DNA of 64,000 bases, taken from Alitta virens (Eukaryota > Annelida > Polychaeta > Phyllodocida > Nereididae). This document shows positions 51,791-62,289 of this stretch, piece by piece (the first letter of the stretch is position 1; the number at the start of each line of letters is the position of its first letter). The position numbers and the translations under genes are program-made. Where the stretch lies: NCBI GenBank assembly GCA_932294295.1, contig OW028574.1, forward strand, positions 14,890,215-14,954,214, in the 5' to 3' direction. The notes below the pieces were generated by a model, which ran no database searches, was not told the origin of the DNA, and worked only from the letters and a program-made list of their open reading frames with translations.

Positions 51791-52291
51791 CTCCTAATCT
51801 TTTGTCATTTTGATGGAATGATGATCCAGAACACCTGGTCTCATTGCTTGATCATAAAATGACAATATTGAATATTTACTACCAGAGAAGATGCATTTAT
51901 TTCACTTATTGATAATAGTTGAACAATTCACTTTGATCTGAGTGCAGGTAAATAGTGATTGTAGTAACCTTGTGCATATTTTCATGGTTTCTATTGCATC
52001 GTAATTTCCTAAATTTTTCACAGTTTTCATTACATCGTTATCCGATTTATCACAGAATAATGGCCAACGTCTTTGTCAAGTTCTGTGATCGACTGCTAGT
52101 GGCAGAAGTAATGATGAAATGTTAACGCTCCGTAGTCCATATCATATAATTAAATTACCCTTTTGATTGACTTTTGCTTGCCTCTTTGATAACATTTAGT
52201 ACACGGCAGCACTACTATGGTGTCTCATTGGATATAATCTAGTTGTGAATTTGCTCATGAAAAAATCGAGTTGTAAAATAGTCCATAATCA

Positions 52292-52372
52292 AGTGTCTAG
52301 ACTGAGAATCGAATCCAGAACCATCTTCCCCCTCAGTGCCTCTTTACCTCTTTGCCTTCAAGCTGCGTTTGA
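52292..52372 (-). mobile_element. Possible SINE head remnant
   Basis: On the minus strand gaggtaaagaggcactgag and ctggattcgattctc resemble A and B boxes at tRNA spacing. No body was recognised. Confidence 0.3.
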
Positions 52373-53646
52373 ATTATTCATAGGTCGAAAAAAACAAATT
52401 GAATAATATCATATGTGACTGCTAGATTTTTTAATAACAGGTATATGAGAAGTGGGTGTGTTGACAATTTATTATTTCTTTTACTTTTTTTAAATATTGA
52501 TGAAAAAGTAAAGCAAAAAGAAAAACAAAAGACATGTAAGAGAGGACAAAAAACATTAGCATGACATGATGGCCCTTGGCACATTTCTCCATCTTTGCTA
52601 TCAGCAATATTGCTTGTCATTATTGGGCAGATTCTGCCTCAGCAGCAGCAGAAGTGTAACTGTAATGTTCTCATGGAAACCAGTTCATTGTGTGAATAAT
52701 TAATGAGAGAAAATGGAAATCTTATTTCAATTAGGAAACAGCCAATGTCGCCCCCAGCCAGTGAAGTCTGTGAAAGAACTCAATAATAGGATTGCAAGCC
52801 TCGTTCTGGATAAAACAATGCTGCATGGTCATTGTTTTAGAAGCCCATTCTTCCTTTGTATGTATGTCCATTCCTGTAAGCTGCCAACATTTACTTATAG
52901 GGAATCCGTAATGTCATTTAGTGATAGATTTTTTTTTCAAGCGAGGACACTATATATTTATGGTTTAATTATAAATGAGGGATTTCTGCCGGACAGAATG
53001 TAATGTTTATGAATATATTTTGATATGGCAAAAGGATGGGTCGTGTTTGTGGCGGAGAGCTCTTTATTTTTGTTTGTTTGTATATGGTCAGCATTCATCT
53101 AGTCTACTCCCAGAAAGTTGAATCTGTACCAGACCGATTCCTCAGTCCCCACCCCACACAAGGGCTTTTAATTATTTTTTCACTGATCGGTGGAATTTCC
53201 TTCTTTTTTAAGTTGTTTGTGCAATTTTCAATCTGTTGGTTGACTTTAGTGACTCTCATTTGTGATATATGGATGCAATGCCTTCCATGATTCTATAAGC
53301 AGTCGAATCACCATAAATCACAAAAACAACACTCTCTCCAGTGATGGAGGGCAAAATGAACATCATGGTGGGAGTATCTTTTCGATGAAGGGGGGGGGGG
53401 CAGGAAGGAGTTTTATCTGGCTGGAATCTTCATTAGTCGTTCGCTAAGTCTTCATTTGTCATGACCTAAGTCAAGGGGTTGATCATGATCTGATGCACGC
53501 GTGCACCCATAAGCCTCTTAGGTGCTCAACCCCTTATTGATAGCAATTGCAGTAGCTTGCAGTGCACAGAAGAGGGCTTGCCCACTTTCTAGCCGTCGGC
53601 CTCTTATCAGTAACCAAGGAAATTCACATCCTCCTTCAGCATCACC

Positions 53647-53685
53647 AGTTGCAGCAGCAGCAGCACTTGCAGCAGCAGCAGAGGC
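53647..53685. repeat. CAG trinucleotide runs
   Basis: Two runs of four CAG-type triplets, separated by the short spacer cacttg. Confidence 0.85.
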
Positions 53686-53841
53686 ATTACTCTTAAGCTG
53701 ATCAACTTTAATGCAGTTCTATTGTCTATGCTCTGTTGCCGCTGCTGCTGAATCTGATGGGCCCCCACACTTCATTAGCAAGCCCCTCCCTCCCTCCCAA
53801 ATTCATCCCGCAGCAATTCATTCCCCCAGGTGCACCCAGAA

Positions 53842-53855
53842 TGTGGCGCCCTCTA
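53842..53855 (-). promoter_or_regulatory. CTCF-like motif, reverse orientation
   Basis: The minus strand reads tagagggcgccaca, containing the AGAGGGCGC core, opposite to the motifs at 57-60 kb. Confidence 0.3.
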
Positions 53856-54454
53856 TATGTAGTCATTGAATAGACTTCAGAAGTTGCCAAACTTTCCCAG
53901 TTCCCAACTTTTCAACGGTATCGCTTTGTTTTTGTGTTTGAGTTTTTGCGAAGGTCCCAGGTTAGATTTCTGACTGGCACTCCTTATTATAAGGTGTAAG
54001 GTGCTGGAAGTAACGCAAGAGTCAGTCCTTCACGAATCAGTACGATAGAGTTAATGATCTGGATTCTGGACACTGGAAAAAAAAGGCTAACTCATGCTCT
54101 CATTGTCCGTAGTAGGACGAGACCACAGGTCAAAAAACAAAACTTGAAAAGGGGTTAATGGTAGTGATGGCGTGGACGCAAAGAGTTGCCGTCTCATCAT
54201 CATATCTGCCTCTCGGGTTTTGGCATATTAACTTGTAGCTAATTGACAAAGTTGGCAGCAACATTGCTCTAAAAATGAACGACCTGTCAAACTCACCAGA
54301 GCTCACCTGTCTGATGTAGGAGGCCTATAATATGCTACTATACCTGTTAGAATCAGTTGTCAAACTGTCTAAAAGACTGAATTTGATTCGCTCTGAACTT
54401 GATGTCCTCGTGTCAGCTGAAATGGGTCACGGGATGTCAAATCATGTGACCTCA

Positions 54455-54760
54455 GCACTTGACGTCACCTCGTCTTGAGCGGGACTTTGATCCTAGACGC
54501 GTTTTGTGTCGGTGAAAAAGGTGCAGAGGCGGAAAACAGATGCTAATCAGTTGAAGTGATCTCGACTTGTCAAGTTGGGTTAAAGACAAAGACAAGAAAA
54601 AACAAACCCGTTGTTAACCAAACGATAAGCAGACGATCTCCGAACGAGGTCATGCGTCAGGGCGCTGCGTTTGACGTGGATTGTGACGTCGGTGACGTCA
54701 TGACGCTGCGTCGCATGAGCCCGTGGTGGAGCGTCATCAAAGGGCGCGACGTTACGCTTT
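54455..54760. promoter_or_regulatory. CpG-rich patch with CRE palindromes
   Basis: Roughly 30 CpGs by eye in about 300 bp of otherwise CpG-poor DNA. It contains perfect TGACGTCA at 54,460-54,467 and 54,693-54,700, and TGACGTCG at 54,684. CREB/ATF factors bind such sites. It could be an alternative promoter or enhancer; no TATA or first exon was identified. Confidence 0.5.
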
Positions 54761-55608
54761 GTAATCAGAGTAATCAAGCAGGTCGCTTTGTTAATGGACC
54801 GGGGGGATTCGTAACAGAGTGGTTGCTTTATGAAGTGAAGATGTTTGACAACATTAAAAGCATGCCACTCGAATTACACCCGGTCTAAGCCTAGCGCTCC
54901 TGAAATCACTTTGATATCATGTGCTGACTGACCATCGCCTGACTCTTTGACATCATGATCCCCTCACGGCTCTTACATGACATCCTAATGCAACCCTATA
55001 ATCTTTTTACCACTAGTTACTGTCAGTTCTTAGTAGTAACATGCTTTTAATTGGTAAATCAGATGGAACATGTTTAGGGTAGGATATGCGTAATAGCATC
55101 ATAATACAAACATGGCTTCTAGAATATTTTAAGATGCTAAACATTCAATTTTTAAAAGGAAAAGACCTAGGAGTAGGACTTAGTCTTGTTGCAATAAGTG
55201 ATAAACCAGCTTAGTCTTTGTCTGCTTAAGGCATGTAAGATATCAGGATATTAGGGTTTGCGTGCAAGAGATAATGCAATGTTACTAGCGACTCTAGGGT
55301 AGGGTAAATGTTTGATTTAAAAGGCTCGGGTTCAGGGGTTTTTGGAGACGTGTGAGTTATGGCGTTCTACCTAGTAGATGTATTGGATGGAGTCGAGATA
55401 TTATTTGGTGCATGGATGGAGCTATGGGGTTAGGGTAGCATAATCCTTCCAGCTGAAATCTGCTCCATCTCCGAGGGGGCTAAATCCATGTGGCAGCTCT
55501 CAGCAATAGCCTGAATTATGGCAGTCATTGTGGCGGGTTCACCATGCCGCTCACTCCCTGCCGCCATATTTCTGGTGTCGCTTGATTAGTCAGGGAAATT
55601 GACAACAA

Positions 55609-55620
55609 GCGCCCTCTTCC
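55609..55620 (-). promoter_or_regulatory. CTCF-like motif near a YY1-like site
   Basis: The minus strand reads ggaagagggcgc. About 45 bp away gccgccatattt (from 55,560) matches the YY1 core. Confidence 0.3.
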
Positions 55621-56062
55621 GCAAATGAAGCGCACCACCGCTGGCCTCATTTCCGCAGCGCAGACGCGTAAGCTGATTACGCTATCTGCAACTACGATTG
55701 AAATTCTATTGTGCACAGTTGGAGCAATCAATCAACTGTGGCTGGAAAGACCCGTGCCAACCCCCCCCCCCCTTCCCCTGCACCCTCATGGCCCTATAAG
55801 TCACTGCTTCATCATGATCAACACCCCATTGGAACCTCGTTCACCTTTGGTGCCTTATGGGCAATGCTGGGCAGACACGCCCAAGATCCATTGCTGTTAG
55901 TGACAAAGTTTGTAAAATTAATGTCCTATCTAATAAAATCTGCATTAAAGACATTATCGCAATGATTCGACTGATGGTCCGAAAAACGTGCACATTGGCC
56001 GATAATGCATGACTAATAAGGTCCATCATGCCAGATAGGTACCTTGTACCTTACGTTTGGGT

Positions 56063-56243
56063 GGGGGCCTAGCTCAGTGGCGCGCTGGGCTTCCAACCAC
56101 TGGGTCCCGGGTCTTATTCCCAGTCGAGCCCATGTTGGATGGCTGTTCCATCCTTCGTCTCATTGCCATGGTCCCTACCTGTCCTAATTAGCCCATCAGG
56201 TGCTGAAATACAGGACGTAAAGCCCTAATCCACCACCACCACT
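56063..56243 (+). mobile_element. tRNA-derived SINE with CAC-rich tail
   Basis: The A box tagctcagtgg (56,070-56,080) and the decayed B box gggtcttattcccag are followed by a body with gcccatcaggtgctgaaata and aaagccctaatcc, then a ccaccaccacc tail. It is more GC-rich than its flanks. Confidence 0.65.
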
Positions 56244-56383
56244 GTACCTTATGTTATGCTTGCCCAGTGTTGAGGACTTGGTTAGTGATGTGATAGTTGA
56301 CTTTTCATCTGCTAAAGGTCAGTAATATAAGACACCCCCCACCCACCCCAATAATGGATGATCACGGAAGGTTCTCTGTATTT

Positions 56384-56395
56384 CCACCAGGTGGC
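56384..56395 (+). promoter_or_regulatory. Weak CTCF-like motif
   Basis: ccaccaggtggc matches the CTCF core half but is itself nearly palindromic, so orientation is uncertain. Confidence 0.25.
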
Positions 56396-57470
56396 TACGA
56401 CAGATTACTGCAATTCTATTGGCTAAAAAAGTTCCCGCCCTTGACTCTGATTGGCTGAAGCAAAGTGCATACTAGCAGTATTTTTAGCGCATTTTAATGT
56501 ATTTTTGACATCATAAAAATCAGTTAGTTGATTTCTGTTATCTCCCAGAGAAAATTATATTATGGCATCAATAAGGTATTACCTACTATGTCTGAAAAGC
56601 AAAATGAGTCATAAGAGGAGAGGAAAGACTTCTGTCTCGCTGAATTCAGGGCTGCTCAGTGAAAAGACTCTTTTACCAATCAGTATTAATAGGCCTGTTG
56701 ACTACCTTACCAGTGCCTTATAGCCCAGGCAGGCCCACAGTATGACTTCCTCTTGTCACATTGACGTCTCTTTGTTCAGAAGGTTGAAAAGTCTTTCTAT
56801 TGCTTGTCAATTTCCGCTATATATTTATGCATTTATTTGAAACTCATCACTTCTGTCCTGTGTAGGACGTTGAATTTGTACCTCGTAAAGTGTATCTTTT
56901 TTTGTGCGTAATTCGCAACCAGCTGTTTCAAAAGTTGACTCAGACAATGAGTCAAATCATCATAATCCCCAAAACGGCCGCCAGTTTCAGATGTTAAAAA
57001 AAGATTGATCTAATCCCGAGTTATTGCTATAGATGTATCTACGCGCGAAAAAGGCTATGTATTGTGTAGTATAAAGTTAGTTTACTATCTATACGGCAAT
57101 ATGCTATATTGGTGGAAACTTACTTTATCTAGAGGTGTCTCTTGATCGTACAGTCAACCCCAACAGCTTTGGAATATTTGCAGATTTTGGTGAATGATTG
57201 ACTTAATAGTTAAGTAGCATAGTTGTCAGTTGTCAGCTTGAAGGTTGAAGACGGCATAAAACTTTCTCGAGAAGAAATATGCTTTCGATTGACAAAGAAA
57301 GAACGACTATATGTCATCCATAAAACTATCGGTTTTTAAAAACGACATTTTTCATTACCATGCATGTTTTCCGGTGTAGATTTAAGTGACATATAGTGAC
57401 ATGGGAGATTCAAAACTTTTTCTTTCTCAACCAACTTAGTTGCTCTGTTCTTTAGGTGGTTAGTCTGGGC

Positions 57471-57486
57471 GCCACCAGGGGGACAG
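57471..57486 (+). promoter_or_regulatory. CTCF-like motif
   Basis: gccaccagggggacag, a close match to the CTCF core, on the same strand as the triple cluster. Confidence 0.4.
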
Positions 57487-59639
57487 ATTGGTGTCACGTG
57501 ATGGAAGGCAATATCCGGTGACACGAGGTCCCGCTAGGTGTCTCTGCGTGACAGCCGGAAGACACTAAAGACCTCGCTTATGGCCAGTGAGGTCTCAGCA
57601 TGGACCCAGTGAGGTTTCATTAGCTGCACAGTGGGGTGGACAGGCTTTGGGGGGTGGGGGACTTATGGGCCAATCATTGACGATGAACGCAGAGAAGACT
57701 TGTTGGTTGATTAAAGGGAGTCTAGCAGAATGGACACAGAAGCAGCCAATATGGTGGACTCCTGCTTTATTCCAGTCTAATTAAATCACCTCTTTTGATT
57801 AGCTTTATTGGCCCCTGTCCGATTGTTTCATTGTGGCGTGAACCATGTTGCTTTTCTAGAAAAGTGGTGAATATTTTGTAGAAATAAAGATATGATTAAT
57901 TTCATGGTGTATCTCGCTATGTGTTCTATGCATTTTACTAGTTTTAAAGTTTTTTAGGGAAACGTTTTGAAAATTCAGTAATGTTGTGATAAACAGGCCT
58001 ATTGTGCAGTGTACATCTTGCCAGAGTCAAACCTTGGAGAAATTAATTTCTCTAAAGTCAAACCTTGAATGAACTAGATCATCCAAGGTCAAACTAAGTT
58101 GTAAATGATTTCGATAAGACTGCAAGAGTAATGATCTTAGGGACTGACTATATAAAAAAAACTCAATTAATTTTGATCTGAATATTTTATTTGCTCTAAA
58201 TAGTTTGTCGGTTTCAATCAACAGAAGCATCTCACGAACTTGTAACATTAATTGCTACACGATTATGTTTGCTTAAAGTAACAATTTGTTGATGGCATAA
58301 TTGGGCTTAATCATTACCCAGCCTTGAGTCTTTGTGTTTGCAATAGTTACAGTTTCACCATTAAAGGGTGGCCTTATTAGTTTTGGCGGAAGTGATTATT
58401 CTTAATGAGTACTCTTATTGTTTAAAGTGTGAAACTGTTACCATGGTGATTATTCACTTTCGCTTCTTTGTTTCTTTTTCTTTTTTACTCTCCTCTTTTT
58501 TGATTGTTGAGGATTTAATGACTGGTCACCTGACACCAGCTATTTGGGTGTAAGTGAGAAGGGGTGGGAGGACCAGTCCAAGCGATGCTGCTGAATCAGA
58601 GCTGATACAAATGTTGCAAAAAGGATGCTGTGCTCCTGCAGAGAGATGCGAAAGTGAGATGCTGCTGCTGGTGCACCTGTGAGACAGGCATGATGCTCAA
58701 CACGTGCTGGTGCCAGATCCATGCTGAATGGGCGGACGGGATGGAAATGAGGGGGGGGGGGGGCATAGCCATGATAAACTGGCCGAAACTGGGCCTGTGG
58801 GATATAGAAATACGCAGTATATGTGCCATTTATGTGGTATAGTTAAGACTTACAAAGTTACACTCTCTCTCCCTCCCCCTTTTATTGGTGTGTTGATTGG
58901 TATTGCTACTTCTATGTTTTCTAAAGGTGATGACATAGGAAAGACTTGAATTTTCATTCCACATTCCCACAAGCGATTGCATAACCAACTGTTATAAGTC
59001 TGATTAAACAAATAAGGATTCATTCTCATAGATGAACTTCAATCTCACTAATTCGCCACTCATGGATCCAGGCCCAAGTGTCCAAAATAGCTGGGTGCCT
59101 GCTTTTCTGAGGGTTTTGTAGTGGAGGTCTTGTAACTTGTAAGATTTTCATTTGTCTACATCAAAATTTCTAGTGTGTTATGTACTTGCAGTTGTTTATT
59201 CATTGTTTTGTTAGGAAAGTTTGATTGCATAATTTATGCTGCATATTAACACCAAGTAAGGAACAGATTACCTCTTCCTGCTATGTGGGATCAACCCTAC
59301 CCCTCGTCTCATATTTGCATCCGCCCCTGAGAGGGAGGGACTGCTTGTTCCCGGTGGAGATCCTCATGACTGTTCATCAGGTTTCAGAAGGGTGAGGCCG
59401 ATGCACCCCCTGCAATCAGACGCCAGGAGACAATAGGGTGATTAGCCGAGTGGGTCATCATGCAGGTAGGAGGGCTACAGAAGGTGCGGGGAGTTAGGGG
59501 TAGAGTTACAACCCCCCTCTGCCCCCTTGTGCCCCCCTGCCCCCCATTGTAGTGGCAGGGAAGACCATCTGTGATAGCATGTGCCTGCAAATCACAACTC
59601 ATGAAATAATTAGCAAATCACCTCCTCTGCTTACACGCT

Positions 59640-59722
59640 CCACCAGAGGGCTTCCCATCTCTCCTGATGATTGTACCCGCCGCTAGAGGGAGTCCCTGTG
59701 CCCTGCCTCCACCAGGGGGCGC
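59640..59722 (+). promoter_or_regulatory. Triple CTCF-like motif
   Basis: ccaccagagggc (59,640-59,651), ccgctagagggag (59,680-59,692) and ccaccagggggcgc (59,709-59,722) all point the same way. The third equals the bilaterian CTCF core consensus. Occupancy is not shown by sequence. Confidence 0.5.
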
Positions 59723-60778
59723 ACATGTAAAAAGGGGGGGGGGGCGCTGCATGACACCTTGCAACTGCTCATCACTGATCATGAGGCAGGACCAAGGCCA
59801 CACTTTGTGTTTCCTAGCTGTGGTCGTTCACTAAATTTGATAAGTGGCATATTACAGGTTGCTGGAGATGGGTGGGGGTTGGGAGGGGGGGGGGGTTTGT
59901 TGCTTACGCCCGAGCATCAACATTCTAAGTAGAAACAAAATCTGACCTGATCTCGAGAACTGTTACCATTTTAATACAGTATATTATCCGTAGAATTATT
60001 GACCTATGTTTCTGTAGAGAACATTCAACGGGTCTTAACTCTTCATTTAAACCAGTGATTTCAGTCTTTGAAATACTCGAAACAAATGGTAAAACTTAAG
60101 AAATTCTGTGGCAAGTTGTTACGTTGTCTGGGAGTGGGATATGTTATAAATCCTTTCTGGAGCAAATTGTGAGCCAAGGAGCATCACCTATAAAAACTAT
60201 TTTACAGAAACCAAACAAGCAACTGACTTTTAGCAAATGTCAGAGATGGTGTTACTCTTTGCAGTATTTGATTTTAAATGGCAATCATATAAAGCCACAC
60301 TCAAATGAACATTTACTAGTCATTTTAATCTTAAAAGCTTTTTAATAGTCTCTGTGTTTTTCTACAGTTCCTAATCATTGTTTTTATTACACTATATTTT
60401 GGATTTTATTGTATACCTTTTTATTTACTTTTCCCTTTCAAGAGAGTTTAAACAAAATAAAAAAATAAGAATAAGCTCTGATAGTTCGAATATAGAATGT
60501 ATCCTAAAATATCCAGTTGTAGATATTTGTTATCTCTTCTAGCCATTACAGTTTTCCTTTTCTTTCCATTCCCCCCCCCCCCCATTTTTTATGGGGCCCC
60601 GAAACTTTCTTTAATTAATCTTGCAGAGAGAGGCACAGTGCAATAACTCTAAGACTCTTAGAGTGAAGTATTTAATGTTGGCCTGACTTTTGGAAACACT
60701 TTGGAGGACTGAATACAAAGCCAGGTTAATGACTCAGGACCACCCAGCTTGAAGAGTTGTGCAGTTAGTTACCTGGTT

Positions 60779-60792
60779 GTTGGCATGGCAAC
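60779..60792. promoter_or_regulatory. RFX X-box
   Basis: GTTGGCATGGCAAC matches the palindromic X-box GTTGCCATGGCAAC at 13 of 14 positions. RFX factors bind such sites at ciliary genes. No neighbouring gene start is visible. Confidence 0.45.
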
Positions 60793-60881
60793 CTAATTAT
60801 TGGGTCACATCCCGTTGTCATTGCACTGGTGCTAGGGCTTCGTTTAATGAAACAGACAGCTTGGCATCTTTTGCTGCTTGG

Positions 60882-60963
60882 TTGCTGCTGCTGCTGGTCA
60901 CCCCCTCCTCCTGTGAGCATCACTCCCTCTTTTCTGTGAATGCACAAGCAGCAGCAGCAGCAG
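60882..60963. repeat. Opposed CTG and CAG runs
   Basis: A CTG run (60,882-60,896) and a CAG run (60,948-60,963) face each other across about 50 bp. They could pair as a hairpin. Confidence 0.8.
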
Positions 60964-61075
60964 GCACTTGTAAGGCATCATTGCGTTTGCTGAAATAAAA
61001 GTCAAATCAGAAAGAATCAGGCAAACGCTTCATCATGTCATGTTCTCTTTCTTCATCCTAATCCATCACCTGCCT

Positions 61076-61105
<30 letters not shown>
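61076..61105. repeat. Pure (CAG)10
   Basis: Ten uninterrupted CAG triplets, the longest pure run in the window. Confidence 0.95.
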
Positions 61106-61106
<1 letters not shown>

Positions 61107-62213
61107 GCATCTTTGTTTGGTTGCAATAAAGGTTATGGTAACACAGAGGAACAACAGAGAAAATTAAGTTGCTGTGTAACGGTCTAAATTATAATTCATG
61201 AATATATATACTTTTAAAATATTACCATGAATTGTTTCATGAACTGGTGATGGTTGTTCCTGTGTAACTGGTTGATAGACTTCAGCTGTGTCTGACAGCC
61301 TTTCTACAATTCTACAAAGTCCCATTTTCTAGTTTCTGACTGTCTGTTTAACGTTAGACTATGTTCGCGAGTCTATTACAGCCAAATTCATGAATTGGGA
61401 ACTAGTCTCTTAGTCTTGAGACTTGGGCTGACTGACTGCTTAACCAATGGAAGTCGTGGATTCACATGACGTTATCTGGAGTTTAGTTTCCAAGGCTAAG
61501 AGACTATATTCCTAGTCATTGAATTTGGCTGTAATAGTTGTCTGTGACACGTTCTAAATGTACAGAGAAACCTCACAACTTGGGCCCAGAATTAAGTTGA
61601 CTCAATTCTCAAGGGTCAGGTGCTCATGAGTGAGGTATAATACAATTACAATCGTGTAGTTAGGTCTAAATATGGTGGTCTTGAGACATAAAGAGTCCAT
61701 ATTATGAACCATAGTTGTTTGTCACATTTTCTACACAACTTGCACAAGTTACCGATATTTGCAAATGTTCCAGATTACATTTTCTGTAGAAGTAATAAAG
61801 AGAAACCATTGTAAAGTGGCTGACAGTCATTTGAGGCTGTCAAATTATAGTTTTGATACAAGAGGAACTCCAATTGTCCTAATCCTGTTCTGGTAATCTG
61901 TGTTGTAAGATTGCTATGATTGTTTTTTGGGAAGTTTTTGGACTATTTATCCTGTTATGACTGTTCGCGGAGGTAGGGATTTGGAGAATGTGCAGCATTA
62001 TTGTCGAAAAACTACCAAACTTAGGTAAACCTAGTACGTATGCCAACAGCAAAAGCTTATGAAGACAGAAGACGTTTCTGACCCTCGAAATCACTTTATT
62101 ATTAAGTTAATATAACCACTAAACAAGATTGTTCCTTTTGGTTAAGTGTGTTGTATGAAAGTGTATTTTGAGAGACAGATATGATGTTTTGTAGCCATGG
62201 TCTCAGAAAAGTT

Positions 62214-62289
62214 ATGGCATGTTGACCTATTTATGGCATGTTGACCTGATTGTGGCATATTGACCTAATTATGGCATGTTGACCTAATT
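62214..62289. repeat. 19-bp tandem repeat, four copies
   Basis: Unit atggcatgttgacctaatt, four copies in exact 19-bp steps (62,214; 62,233; 62,252; 62,271). Confidence 0.95.
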
